Shown: positions 1 through 8,060 of the stretch, in pieces
How the letters are laid out: every line of letters starts with the position of its first letter
Position numbering within the stretch: the stretch's first letter is position 1
Assembly (NCBI GenBank): GCA_947254045.1
Contig: CAMYBO010000010.1
Location: 1 to 18,143, forward strand
Direction of reading: 5' to 3'
Origin: an uncultured Granulicatella sp.
GTDB lineage: Bacteria; Bacillota; Bacilli; Lactobacillales; Aerococcaceae
Length of the DNA: 18,143 nt
Made by a program: the position numbers and the translations under genes
The notes under the pieces: generated by a model
Databases searched by the model: none
Seen by the model: the letters and a program-made list of their open reading frames with translations, nothing else
Told to the model about the DNA's origin: nothing

Positions 1-19
1 CTTCTTTGTTTAGTTTTCA

Positions 20-190
20 AAGGTCAACGTCGCTTTATCGCGACAACTCCTATATATTATCATAGGTGCTTTTATCTGTCAACAACTTTTTGAAATTTAT
101 TTTAAATTTCTTTTCCGCAATCGCTTTAAAAGCGAACGTTCGTTAACAGTGTTTATAATTTACCATAGCTGGAGAAACTTTGCAAGTCTT
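20..190 (-). promoter_or_regulatory. Tandem promoters and leader of an rRNA operon beyond the left edge
   Basis: Reading the minus strand toward position 1, two promoters are visible. P1 has -35 TTGCAA (180-185), a 17-base spacer and TGG plus TAAATT (157-162). P2 has a perfect -35 TTGACA (77-82), a 17-base spacer and TGA plus TAATAT (54-59). Downstream come a short hairpin with GTCGC/GCGAC arms (29-44) and then the boxA-like string CCTTTGAAAACTAAACAAAG, which is characteristic of the antitermination leader before 16S or 23S rRNA in low-GC Firmicutes. Between P1 and P2 there are two small palindromes, 121-135 and 133-142. The rRNA gene itself is not in the window, so the operon identity is inferred from the leader alone. 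Confidence 0.8.
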
Positions 191-217
191 TTTCACAACT
201 TTTTTTATATTTTTACG

Positions 218-252
218 AAAAAAGTGTTTTGAAGCATTCACTTCAAAACACT
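218..252 (-). terminator. Intrinsic terminator of the DUF402 gene
   Basis: A perfect 12-base-pair stem (AGTGTTTTGAAG with its complement, 223-252) has a 6-base loop and is followed on the minus strand by six T. It lies about 20 bases beyond the stop codon at 275 and separates this gene from the rRNA promoters. Confidence 0.93.
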
Positions 253-274
253 CTCTTACTCACACTACCTTGAG

Positions 275-817
275 TTATTGTTTACGATAGGTTAATTGAC
301 AATAACGTTCATACCATAAGTCAACATACTCTGGTGAAAACGGACCTTTTTTATTATTAATCCAATCGACTAGAATCTCAACATTCGCCTTCAAAATTTG
401 ATCGATTTCTTTTGAATAATGCATTTGTCGGCGGTGTTGTTCATATTCGTCGACATCTAATAGTCTTTTTTCACCATCCGGGAATATTTTAATATCTAAA
501 TCATAATCAATATATTTCAATGCTTCTTTATCTAATACATAGGGAGAAGCGAGATTACAATAGTAGGATATTCCTTTTTGACGAATCATGGTTACTACAT
601 TAAACCAGTAATGCTTATGATAATATAACAATGCTGGTTCTCTTGTTAGCCAACGTCTTCCATCCGCTTCAGTTACTAGTGTATGATCATTACAAGCGAT
701 AATTGCTTGGTCGCTTGTTTTTAAGACCATACTATCTCTCCACGTACGATGAAGACTGCCATCATGTTTATAACTCTTGACAGTGATGAATTCTCCTTCT
801 CTTGGATTTTGCATCAC
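275..817 (-). CDS. ntdP: Nucleoside tri-/diphosphate phosphatase, DUF402 (UPF0374) family
   Basis: A 180-residue cytoplasmic protein that matches the YgaC/Ntdp family over its full length. In that family, Mg/Mn-dependent hydrolysis of nucleoside tri- and diphosphates has been described. Family signatures visible are SYKHDGSLHR near residue 15, ACNDHTLVTEADGRRW (about 41-56), TREPALLYYHKHYWFNV (about 58-74), the acidic KYIDYDLDIK (about 101-110) and the C-terminal KGPFSPEYVDLWYERY. No signal peptide or membrane segment is present. The ORF opens with GTG (817) directly followed by ATG (814); AAGG sits 8 bases before the GTG and 11 before the ATG, so either could start. The gene has its own promoter between it and mutY and its own terminator, so it is probably monocistronic. 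A recX, mutY, ygaC neighbourhood is also known in Bacillus. Confidence 0.93.
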   Translation of the reverse strand: MMQNPREGEFITVKSYKHDGSLHRTWRDSMVLKTSDQAIIACNDHTLVTEADGRRWLTREPALLYYHKHYWFNVVTMIRQKGISYYCNLASPYVLDKEALKYIDYDLDIKIFPDGEKRLLDVDEYEQHRRQMHYSKEIDQILKANVEILVDWINNKKGPFSPEYVDLWYERYCQLTYRKQ

Positions 818-880
818 GAGTCCAACCTTCTATATCGATTTTAGAAAAGCTCCCTTTTCTTTACATTCATTTTCGATTCT

Positions 881-909
881 AGTATAGCACATTTCATAGC
901 GTGTGTGAA
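881..909 (-). promoter_or_regulatory. Promoter of the DUF402 gene
   Basis: On the minus strand, TTCACA (904-909), 17 bases, then TGC and TATACT (881-886): an extended -10 promoter in the gap between the mutY stop and the ntdP start. In the short leader, AGAAAAG and its complement form a 7-base-pair hairpin (843-860) with GGAG in the loop. Any regulatory role for that hairpin is a guess. Confidence 0.75.
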
Positions 910-915
910 TATCTA

Positions 916-2097
916 CTACTTATTATTCTCGAATTGCCCTGATACATGCTCCCATAATTTTGTTTGTACTTTAGAAAATGGCATTTTATGAAACTCTTCT
1001 GCTTCTACCCATCTTAACTCTCTATCACTTAATCCTTCTATTCTCCAATTTCCTTTTACTTCGTATGTTGTTACTTTTATGTCCCATTTTTGATGACTGA
1101 AAATGTGTTTTACTTCACCTTTCAACTTCTTATCTTTTTGAATCTTTAGTTGATAAATCGATTCAAATTGAGTTTCTAATGGGATATTTTTATTTGGATA
1201 TTCTTCAACTTCTTCAGCAATCTCCTCTAATAAACTCAACTGTTTATCAGTTGGAGTGTAATCTCTGATTAATGGGAAATGCCAAAACCCACTTAATAAA
1301 TCAGCATACGTATTTTTCTCTAGTAAATATTGACCCTTTTCATTTTGAATCACAAATGCTTGCCACTTCATCGGTACAGGCTTTTTCTTAGGAATCTTCA
1401 CTGGATATAAATGCATTGTTCCATTTAAGTAAGCTGCACTAAATTCTTTTACTGGGCTATCTTCTGGATGAGGAGTTACAGGTGACTCAATATCTGACCC
1501 TAAATCCATTAATGCTTGGTTAAAGTCTCCAGGGCGTTCTTTTGAAATAATTTTTTCTGCAACTGCTTGGAATACTTTTCTATTAGATGGATTACCGATA
1601 TCTAATCCTATTTCAAACAATCGACTGATGACACGCATTAAGTTTCCATCTACTGCCGGTTCTGGCAAATTAAATGCAATACTTGCAATCGCTCCTGCTG
1701 TATACGGTCCAATTCCTTTTAGCGTTTGGATTTCTTCTATTGTACTTGGAAATTCACCGCCAAATTCTTCCATAATTTGTATAGCCGCTTTTTGCATATT
1801 TCTAACTCTGGAATAATACCCCAAACCTTCCCAAACTTTTAACAACTCTTCTTCTTGTGCATTTGCTAAAGACTCAATTGTTGGGAAAGTTTCTAGGAAT
1901 CGATGATAGTACGGAATCACTGTATCGACTCTTGTTTGTTGCAGCATGATTTCACTTACCCATATATGATAAGGATTATTCGAACGTCTCCATGGCAAAT
2001 CTCTTTTTTCTTTGTCATACCATGCTAATAATTTTTCTTGAAATGAAACAATTTTCTCTTCAGACCACATTTTTATTCCATATTGTTCTAAATCCAT
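916..2097 (-). CDS. mutY: A/G-specific adenine DNA glycosylase, iron-sulfur-cluster-less type
   Basis: This base-excision repair glycosylase removes adenine mispaired with 8-oxoguanine. It has 393 residues with an N-terminal HhH-GPD domain: MLQQTRV (51-57) just after the catalytic Glu49, the LKGIGPYTAGAI hairpin with Tyr132, and PAVDGNLMRVISR with catalytic Asp150. The C-terminal NUDIX-like domain (about 240-385) keeps the Phe333-Ser334-His335 loop that recognises 8-oxoguanine. The [4Fe-4S] loop after ALMDLG aligns without gaps to canonical MutY, but the four cysteines are replaced by Glu204, Pro211, Ser214 and Ser220. Because the catalytic residues are intact, I read it as functional. The start ATG lies inside the recX end (10-base overlap), preceded by GGGAG within recX, so translation is probably coupled. 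Confidence 0.95.
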   Translation of the reverse strand: MDLEQYGIKMWSEEKIVSFQEKLLAWYDKEKRDLPWRRSNNPYHIWVSEIMLQQTRVDTVIPYYHRFLETFPTIESLANAQEEELLKVWEGLGYYSRVRNMQKAAIQIMEEFGGEFPSTIEEIQTLKGIGPYTAGAIASIAFNLPEPAVDGNLMRVISRLFEIGLDIGNPSNRKVFQAVAEKIISKERPGDFNQALMDLGSDIESPVTPHPEDSPVKEFSAAYLNGTMHLYPVKIPKKKPVPMKWQAFVIQNEKGQYLLEKNTYADLLSGFWHFPLIRDYTPTDKQLSLLEEIAEEVEEYPNKNIPLETQFESIYQLKIQKDKKLKGEVKHIFSHQKWDIKVTTYEVKGNWRIEGLSDRELRWVEAEEFHKMPFSKVQTKLWEHVSGQFENNK

Positions 2098-2906
2098 TCT
2101 TCACTCTCCCATTTCAACCTTTCAATCGCTTCATCAATTGCAGAACTGCTGAACCCTTTTTGATATAACTTTCCTTTTAGTTGATACCACAGTTGGGAAT
2201 CGGTCGCTTCATATTTAGAAAGTAAAGTTTTCAAAATTCGCTTGCCTTGTTTCATGACTAACTCTTCTTCATTCTCTTCTTGTTTTTCAAATGTTAATTC
2301 TGAAATAACTGATTGTACGATATCTAAATCATACCCTCTTTGCATTAGAAAACCATACACTTTCTGCTTCACCGTCTTAACAGGTGCATTTCCTTGTCTA
2401 TCGACATATTTTTGTGCAATTTCGATTGCTTGATCTAATTGTGTCGCTTCATCAAATTCTGCCAATGCTTTTTGAATAATCGAGTCATTTACTCCTTTTT
2501 TCTTCAATTCAAACATTACAGCTTTTGGACCTTTTTTCTGTAATGCAAAATTTTCTCGTACATAACTTTCTGCGTAAAACTGATCATTTACAAATCCGTG
2601 ATCCATTAATTGCTGTAAAACCTGGTTAATCACTTCATCAGATACTTCTAGCTTTTCGAGTTTTTCATATACTTCTTTTGCTGTTCTCAGCTTAAAATTT
2701 AAAAAATGCAACGCTTTTTGATAAGCGTTTTGATACTGTGTGTCCTGTTCAATTTCACGGATTGTATCTTGCGTTAATTCTGTTCCTTTTGTTAATGCGA
2801 ACTTTAATAAAGTAGCTTCATCTACTCCAAATGCAAATTCGTCATTAATGTAAATATTAAAGCGATTTTGTTTTTTCTTTTGTACTTCAATTTTTGTTAT
2901 TTGCAT
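2088..2906 (-). CDS. recX: Recombination regulator RecX
   Basis: A 272-residue all-helical cytoplasmic protein of the RecX family, which binds RecA filaments and modulates recombination and the SOS response. The length is usual for the long Firmicutes form (about 260-270). Visible marks are the N-terminal beta-rich start MQITKIEVQKKKQNRFNIYI, the repeat typical of RecX (ALHFLNFKLRTAKEVYEKL, about 66-84), the family core DHGFVNDQFYAESYVREN (about 102-119), and a second helical repeat with KGPKAVMFELKKKGV (about 124-138). The start is ATG at 2906 with GAGGG seven bases upstream. It is the first gene of a recX-mutY transcript. Confidence 0.95.
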   Translation of the reverse strand: MQITKIEVQKKKQNRFNIYINDEFAFGVDEATLLKFALTKGTELTQDTIREIEQDTQYQNAYQKALHFLNFKLRTAKEVYEKLEKLEVSDEVINQVLQQLMDHGFVNDQFYAESYVRENFALQKKGPKAVMFELKKKGVNDSIIQKALAEFDEATQLDQAIEIAQKYVDRQGNAPVKTVKQKVYGFLMQRGYDLDIVQSVISELTFEKQEENEEELVMKQGKRILKTLLSKYEATDSQLWYQLKGKLYQKGFSSSAIDEAIERLKWESEEWI

Positions 2907-2934
2907 AATATCCCTCGCTTTCTATTTCCTATCT

Positions 2935-2943
2935 ATTGTATCA
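2935..2943 (-). promoter_or_regulatory. Promoter of recX-mutY
   Basis: An extended -10 element, TGA plus TACAAT (TACAAT at 2935-2940), about 30 bases before the recX start codon. No good -35 is seen at the right distance, as is common for TGn promoters. No SOS (DinR/LexA) box is evident beside it. Confidence 0.6.
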
Positions 2944-2965
2944 AAATTTATTTTATTGCGATATT

Positions 2966-3001
2966 AAAAAGTAACAAAGCCTCACCTTCTGATGAGACTT
3001 T
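2966..3001 (-). terminator. Intrinsic terminator upstream of recX
   Basis: On the minus strand a 9-base-pair stem (AAAGTCTCA with TGAGGCTTT, one G-T wobble) has an 8-base loop, then GTTAC and five T. It closes transcription from the decayed cytidylyltransferase and isolates the recX promoter. Confidence 0.7.
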
Positions 3002-3061
3002 GTACAATAAAATTAATTTTTTTAAATCGACAAACTATAACAAATCCACTGATAAGATTTC

Positions 3062-3727
3062 TTAACCTTCATCTATTTGTCCCCAAAACTCTGACAATTT
3101 TAAAGCATCTTTTGTGTTAATATCAATATTGCATTTTCCTTTTTGTAACACATACCCTAACTTTCCACCATAAAATGATTGTGTCTGACAAAAAGTTCCT
3201 ACTGTCACTCCAAATAAATTGCCATTTGGATAATATTGTTTTTGATGAACTTGTCAATTTCTCTGTTTTGCCTCTATTTGTTTAGACCCTAATTCTGTTT
3301 CATTCAATGGCGTTACAAACAATGCGAGATTATACTCTAGTTCTTTTACAGTAATGACACTATCATATTCTTCCATTAATTCCAACACTTTTACTAAGTC
3401 CTCTTTTGAACGAAACGGACTTGTTGGTTGAAGCAAGACAATCTCATCTTCGTCATCTAAGCCGAAAGCTTTAATAACATCTACTAACACTTCCACCATC
3501 GTTGTCTGTGAGGTCGCTAAGTTTTCTGGTCTATGATATACTTCTACTCCATCACTCTGAAATAAATGCGCACTATAATCAGTTGTCACAATCATTTTAT
3601 CAAACACATCCGCCTCTATAGCAAAATCAATCGCACGGTTTAATAAACTCTTCCCATCAACGACTTGTAAATTTTTATGTGGTAATTCAACAGAACCACT
3701 TCTTGCTGGTATAACGGCAATTCTCAT
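3062..3727 (-). pseudogene. Acylneuraminate (CMP-sialate synthetase-like) cytidylyltransferase, interrupted by an in-frame TGA
   Basis: The N-terminal part is a clear nucleotidyltransferase of the acylneuraminate cytidylyltransferase family (PF02348): MRIAVIPARSGS at the start, then PHKNLQ, LLQPTSPFRS and DSVITVKE. Members activate sialic or related acids with CTP. The reading stops at TGA (3254-3256), but the same frame continues without another stop to TAA at 3062-3064. That stretch encodes family-like sequence (QKQYYPNGNLFGVTVGTF, then NIDINTKDALKL). Total length across the stop is about 220 residues, normal for the family, so a single nonsense change, possibly CGA to TGA, best explains it. 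The start is taken as ATG 3727, because GGGG lies 7 bases upstream; an upstream in-frame ATG at 3754 adds an unlikely 9 residues. No sialic acid biosynthesis neighbours are present. A sequencing error is the alternative. Confidence 0.85.
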
Positions 3728-3746
3728 TCCATTCCCCTTTCCCACC

Positions 3747-4393
3747 TTATTCATTTAACACTTTTTCATAAACTGCTTTATCTTCATCTAATATTTCTGA
3801 GCGAACTAATTGATACTTTTTGTTATTAGCATCAAGGTAAATTTACTACCAGTATCTTTATTAATTTCATCACCAGCTCTTTCTATCCCAGACCCTCTAT
3901 ACGCTTTACCATCTGTATCATATGAAAGGCCTTTTTTATCAAAATTTGTATAAACATTTCCTTTTTCTTCGTAAATTTTAGACTCTGTTATTTTAGAACC
4001 ATCTTTTTCTAATAAATAGTTAACCATAGCTTTTCTTGTAAATTTAACCCTATCTGTCCCATCAGGATTCCCAAAATGTTCATTTGCTTTTGGTAAAAAG
4101 GTTACTTTCCCAATAACAGCATCTACAGTCACTTTCTTAGAAGGATTTTTATCATCCGTAAATGTTGTTTTATGACTAGTTAGAATTTTTTCTGTGACAC
4201 GTTCATTGTCAGCTCCTATTACAACTGTCGCTTCATTTTTATTTCCTGAAGTGACTCCAGCATAAACAGATTGATTTGCAAAAAACATCCCAATCACAGC
4301 ACTTGCCAAACCAATTCCTTTGAATTTTCGTAAAGAATATTTTTCTGTAAATCGTTTTCTTTCATCATACCGTATTTCTCCCTCAACACCCAA
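3747..4393 (-). pseudogene. Remnant of a YSIRK-type surface protein, frameshifted
   Basis: The open part runs from 4393 to 3806 (195 residues). It contains a YSIRK-type signal peptide, KYSLRKFKGIGLASAVIGMF, and a cleavage-like NQSVYAG site. These signals belong to Gram-positive cell-wall-anchored adhesins. The mature part is charged and beta-rich; I do not recognise its domain, and there is no LPXTG anchor or repeat. Two signs of decay are visible. First, the frame opens only with TTG at 4393, with no binding site, whereas a well-placed GGGAG serves ATGATG at 4363-4368 in the neighbouring frame, one base off. Second, the frame breaks near 3839. Restoring one T in the TTT there would continue KF-YLDANNKKYQLVRSEI through to TAA at 3747. 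Even so repaired the protein would be only about 210 residues, so most of an adhesin would still be missing. Confidence 0.7.
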
Positions 4394-4412
4394 TTTAATC
4401 GTAACAGTTCCA

Positions 4413-4418
4413 ATTATA
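4413..4418 (-). promoter_or_regulatory. -10 element before the surface-protein remnant
   Basis: A perfect TATAAT on the minus strand; the -35 region is poor. Transcription would begin near 4406. That puts the TTG at 4393 almost at the RNA end, so the ATG pair at 4363-4368 is the more credible original start. Confidence 0.5.
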
Positions 4419-4486
4419 CGCCTTTCTCAGCTAAAAATAAGCCTCTAATATTACAGATACATTACATCTTTTTTGCTATTTTTCAT

Positions 4487-4525
4487 AAAAAATCCTGCTA
4501 GCATCATCTGTGCTAACAGGATTTT
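4487..4525 (-). terminator. Intrinsic terminator of map-galE
   Basis: A 15-base-pair stem (AAAATCCTG, one mismatch, TAGCA and complement; 4489-4525) is followed by six T on the minus strand, about 20 bases after the galE stop. Confidence 0.92.
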
Positions 4526-4547
4526 CAATCTTTAATCAATCTTTTAT

Positions 4548-5555
4548 TTAGTATCCTTGAGGATTATTTTTTTGCCAGTTCCAAGAATCACGAACCATGT
4601 CGTTTAAGTCTTTTTCAGCAACCCAACCTAGTACTTCTTTTGCTCGACTTACATCTGCATAGCAAGTCGCAATATCTCCAGCACGGCGTGGGCAAATTTT
4701 ATATGGAATCTCTACATTATTTTCTTTCATAAATGCATGAACTAAGTCTAATACACTATAGCCAATTCCAGTTCCTAAGTTATAAACTTTTGCTCCAGGA
4801 TTTTCGATATTATCTTTTACGGCTAACGTATGTCCTCTTGCTAGATCCACTACGTGAATATAGTCTCGAACTCCTGTTCCATCATGTGTATCATAATCAT
4901 CACCAAACACACTTAACTGTTGTAATTTACCAACTGCTATTTGCGTAATATAAGGCATTAAGTTATTTGGAACTCCATTGGGATTTTCCCCAATTAAGCC
5001 ACTTTCATGAGCTCCAATTGGATTGAAATAACGTAAGTTTGTGACAGACCATTCTTTATCAGCAAAAGCTACATCATTTAAAATTTGTTCCAACATTACT
5101 TTTGTATATCCATAAGGATTTGTCGCACTTGTTGGCATTCCTTCTTTAAACGGTACTGGATTATTCATTCCATAAACTGTTGCGCTTGAACTGAAAATAA
5201 TATTTTTTACACCAAAGTTTCTCATAACATCTAATAACACTAATGTACCTGTAATATTATTATGATAATATTCTAATGGTTTTACTACAGATTCTCCCAC
5301 TGCTTTGAAACCTGCAAACTGAATGACACAATCAATTTTTTCTTTTGAGAATACTTCTGTTAAAAAATCATGGTCTAAAATAGAACCTTCATAAAATGGA
5401 AATTCTTTTCCTGTAATCATTGTTAATCGTTTTAACACTTCAGGTGAACTATTAGAAAAATCATCTAAAATAACAACTTCATACCCTGCTTTATCTAATT
5501 CTACTACTGTATGAGAACCGATATAACCTGCTCCCCCTGCTACTAAAATAGCCAT
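4548..5555 (-). CDS. galE: UDP-glucose 4-epimerase
   Basis: Interconverts UDP-glucose and UDP-galactose (Leloir pathway; also supplies UDP-galactose for cell-surface sugars). It has 335 residues, the usual bacterial length, and is cytosolic. It is an extended short-chain dehydrogenase: the NAD-binding GGAGYIGSH motif is at residues 7-15, the adenine-ribose acidic stretch ILDDFSNSS at 29-37, the FSSSATVYG catalytic serine segment at 121-129, and the active-site YxxxK is Tyr148/Lys152 in NPYGYTK. The ideal AAGGAGGA site precedes the ATG at 5555. It starts about 20 bases after the map stop with no promoter between, so the two genes are probably cotranscribed. No galK or galT is in the window, which favours a role in envelope sugars, though that is inference. 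Confidence 0.96.
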   Translation of the reverse strand: MAILVAGGAGYIGSHTVVELDKAGYEVVILDDFSNSSPEVLKRLTMITGKEFPFYEGSILDHDFLTEVFSKEKIDCVIQFAGFKAVGESVVKPLEYYHNNITGTLVLLDVMRNFGVKNIIFSSSATVYGMNNPVPFKEGMPTSATNPYGYTKVMLEQILNDVAFADKEWSVTNLRYFNPIGAHESGLIGENPNGVPNNLMPYITQIAVGKLQQLSVFGDDYDTHDGTGVRDYIHVVDLARGHTLAVKDNIENPGAKVYNLGTGIGYSVLDLVHAFMKENNVEIPYKICPRRAGDIATCYADVSRAKEVLGWVAEKDLNDMVRDSWNWQKNNPQGY

Positions 5556-5575
5556 TGCTATTCCTCCTTATACTT

Positions 5576-6346
5576 TTACAACACGTCTTCTTTATGGTCT
5601 GGTTGTAATGTTAAAATACGTGGACCATCTTTTGTAATTGCTAATGTATGTTCAAACTGGCAACTTAATCCACCATCTAATGTGTGCGCTGTCCAACCAT
5701 TACTTTCCATTTCTGATTTCCATGTTCCTGTATTCACCATTGGTTCAATTGTAATAACCATTCCTTCTTTTAAGCGAAGACCTTTTCCTGGTTCGCCATA
5801 GTGAGGAACAGATGGACTTTCATGAATCGTTGGTCCAATTCCATGTCCGATAAATTCACGAACAACTGAGAATCCTTCATTTTCTACATACGTTTGAATC
5901 GCATGTCCAATATCTCCAATTCGATTGCCCACTTGTGCTTGTTGAATTCCTAAATAAAGTGCTTTTTTAGTCACTTCATATAAACGGTCTAATTCTGGAG
6001 TAGATTCTCCAACGATATAACTCCAACAAGAATCGGATAAAGCTCCTTTTAAGTCTACACAGAAATCAACTTTTACTAAATCTCCTGATTTCAATGGTTT
6101 ACGACGAGGAAATCCATGACAGATTTCATCATTAATACTTGTACAAGTGGCATATTTATAGCCTTCATATCCAATTTGTGGAGCTGAACCACCTGCTTCT
6201 TCAATTTTCTTTTGAACAAATTGGTCAATTTCCCAAGTTGTTACTCCCGGTTTAATAAAGTCTCGTAATGCAACGTGAATAGACGCTAATAATGAACCAG
6301 ATTCGTTCATCGCTTCAATTTCACGATTTGATTTTAATGTAATCAT
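5576..6346 (-). CDS. map: Methionine aminopeptidase, type I
   Basis: Removes the initiator methionine from nascent proteins; cytosolic, two-metal pita-bread fold. It has 256 residues, typical for type I. All metal and catalytic positions are visible: His77 (ICHGFP), Asp94 (VKVDFCVD), Asp105 (GALSDSC), His168 (FIGHGIG), His175 (IHESPSVPH), Glu201 (ITIEPMV) and Glu232 (CQFEHTLAI). Spacing matches the E. coli enzyme. There is no N-terminal zinc-finger extension. The start ATG (6346) is preceded by AAAGGAG. First gene of the map-galE transcript. Many Lactobacillales place map by secY or murA; here it is beside galE. Confidence 0.97.
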   Translation of the reverse strand: MITLKSNREIEAMNESGSLLASIHVALRDFIKPGVTTWEIDQFVQKKIEEAGGSAPQIGYEGYKYATCTSINDEICHGFPRRKPLKSGDLVKVDFCVDLKGALSDSCWSYIVGESTPELDRLYEVTKKALYLGIQQAQVGNRIGDIGHAIQTYVENEGFSVVREFIGHGIGPTIHESPSVPHYGEPGKGLRLKEGMVITIEPMVNTGTWKSEMESNGWTAHTLDGGLSCQFEHTLAITKDGPRILTLQPDHKEDVL

Positions 6347-6369
6347 ACTCTAACTCCTTTCTTAGAAAT

Positions 6370-6378
6370 AGTATATCA
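6370..6378 (-). promoter_or_regulatory. Promoter of map-galE
   Basis: Extended -10: TGA plus TATACT (6370-6375) on the minus strand, about 25 bases before the map start codon. The -35 region is weak. Confidence 0.65.
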
Positions 6379-6451
6379 TAGCTTTTTTAGAAAATGTTTG
6401 TAATTAAATAAATTCCAAACATTTCTTTTCATTTTTTTAATAATTCCTTTA

Positions 6452-6490
6452 AAAAGCAAAACGAAGTTACTAAAATCGTAACTTCGTTTT
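6452..6490 (-). terminator. Intrinsic terminator of the purine permease gene
   Basis: A perfect 13-base-pair stem (AAAACGAAGTTAC and complement, 6458-6490), a 7-base loop, then TTTTGCTTTTT on the minus strand. Confidence 0.9.
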
Positions 6491-6521
6491 ACCTCTTGGG
6501 AGAAAAGATATAAGGGAAACG

Positions 6522-7985
6522 CTATAGAATGGCTAAAATAATGAAGTTCAAAATGAATAATCCAGTTGCTACCCATAAAATTGGGTGAACTTCTTTAGAT
6601 TTGCCTGTTAATGTTTTAATGAAACAGTAGAAGATGAAACCTGCTGCAATTCCGTATGAAATGCTATAGCAAAGCGCCATAAAGATTCCCGCAAAGAATG
6701 CTGGAACTGCTTCTTCTAAATGATCCCATTGAACATCTGCAAATGATGATAGCATCATCACCCCTACAACAATTAAAGCAGGTGCTGTTGCTGCTGCAGG
6801 AACGATTCCTACAAATGGTGCTAATAATGTAGAAGCCGCTAATAGTGCTGCTGTCGTTACAGCTGTTAATCCAGTACGTCCACCAGCTCCGATACCTGCT
6901 GCACTTTCTACATAAGTTGTTGTATTACTTGTTCCAAAAATTGCCCCGATTGAAGTTCCAATCGCATCCGCAAATAAAGCTTTATCCATTTTTGAAGAGA
7001 ATCCTGAACCTTCTTCTAACATTCTTTCATCTTCTTCAGAGAAGATTCCTGTCTTACGACCTGTTCCAATAAACGTTCCTAATGTATCGAATGTGTCTGA
7101 TAAACTAAATGCAAAAATTGTCATTAATACTAATGGTAATTTCGCAGGGTTCGAGAATAATTTACCCATTCCTTCTGGACCAAATGCTGCAAAAATAGTG
7201 ACTTGTAAATCTGAAAAGGCAGAACCCAATGAATTTTGAGACCAATTCACAGTGGATAAATCAATGACACCCATTGGAATCGCTAGTAAAGTTGTCGCAA
7301 CAATCCCAATTAGGATAGCTCCACGAACATTTCTAATGACTAAAATCACTGTAATGAATAAACCAATTAACGCTACTAAAGCATCACTTTGAGTAAAGTT
7401 CACTAATGAAGGAACAATTCCACCATTAGAAGTCACGGAGAATACTCCACCTTTAAAAGATTCTACTGTTGCTTGATACGGTTGGTTATTAATCGTAGCA
7501 ATAGTTTTTGCATCTGATAAGAAACTTAATAAGTTCGCATTTTTCAAACCGATATAAGCAACGAACACTCCAATCCCGCCACCGATAGCATGTTGCATAC
7601 TAACCGGAATTGCTTGAATAATCATTTTACGAATTTTTGTTACGGTAATAAATACATTTAATAATCCACAAATAAATACCATTGCTAATGCTTCTTGCCA
7701 AGTGAAGCCTAATCCAAATACTACCGTGAAGGTAAAGAAGGCATTCAATCCCATCCCTGGTGCTAATGCATAAGGTACATTGGCGAATAATCCCATCACT
7801 AATGTACTAACAACTGCTGCCACAATGGTGGATAGGAAAACTGCTTGGAATGGCATCCCTGTTTGACTAAGAATACTAGGGTTTACGAAGATAATATAAG
7901 ACATTGCAAAAAATGTCGTAAGCCCTGCTAAAAGTTCCGTTCCAAAAGTTGTGTTATTTTCTTTTAATTTAAAGAAATTTTCCAT
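6522..7985 (-). CDS. pbuG: NCS2-family (AzgA/PbuG-type) purine permease
   Basis: Predicted proton-coupled importer of hypoxanthine/guanine or adenine in the cytoplasmic membrane. It has 487 residues from the chosen start, with about 12-14 hydrophobic segments. Family marks: FFAMSYIIFVNPSIL after the N-terminus, ALAPGMGLNAFFTFTV in the first half, FSLSDTFDTLGTFIGTGRK, and the family signature NTTTYVESAAGIGAGGRTGL with its conserved Glu. An in-frame start 18 codons earlier is rejected because the promoter's -10 lies within it. ATG 7985 has AAAGGAG 11 bases upstream. The gene is monocistronic, with its own promoter and terminator. The substrate cannot be fixed from sequence alone; PbuG-like is the nearest assignment. 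I looked for a purine riboswitch in the leader and found none. Confidence 0.92.
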   Translation of the reverse strand: MENFFKLKENNTTFGTELLAGLTTFFAMSYIIFVNPSILSQTGMPFQAVFLSTIVAAVVSTLVMGLFANVPYALAPGMGLNAFFTFTVVFGLGFTWQEALAMVFICGLLNVFITVTKIRKMIIQAIPVSMQHAIGGGIGVFVAYIGLKNANLLSFLSDAKTIATINNQPYQATVESFKGGVFSVTSNGGIVPSLVNFTQSDALVALIGLFITVILVIRNVRGAILIGIVATTLLAIPMGVIDLSTVNWSQNSLGSAFSDLQVTIFAAFGPEGMGKLFSNPAKLPLVLMTIFAFSLSDTFDTLGTFIGTGRKTGIFSEEDERMLEEGSGFSSKMDKALFADAIGTSIGAIFGTSNTTTYVESAAGIGAGGRTGLTAVTTAALLAASTLLAPFVGIVPAAATAPALIVVGVMMLSSFADVQWDHLEEAVPAFFAGIFMALCYSISYGIAAGFIFYCFIKTLTGKSKEVHPILWVATGLFILNFIILAIL

Positions 7986-8027
7986 GAAGTTTCTAGCTCC
8001 TTTAAGTGTTTTATTAAGAACGAGGTT

Positions 8028-8056
8028 AGTATACTGCATTATCGGTTGAAAAGCAA
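8028..8056 (-). promoter_or_regulatory. Promoter of the purine permease gene
   Basis: On the minus strand TTGCTT (8051-8056), a 17-base spacer, and TATACT (8028-8033). This gives a leader of about 35 bases to ATG 7985 and rules out the upstream in-frame start. Confidence 0.75.
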
Positions 8057-8060
8057 TAGG

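Noticed and set aside
6376..6576. Small minus-strand frame between the permease and map
   Set aside because: It overlaps the permease end and runs through its terminator hairpin; composition is not protein-like.
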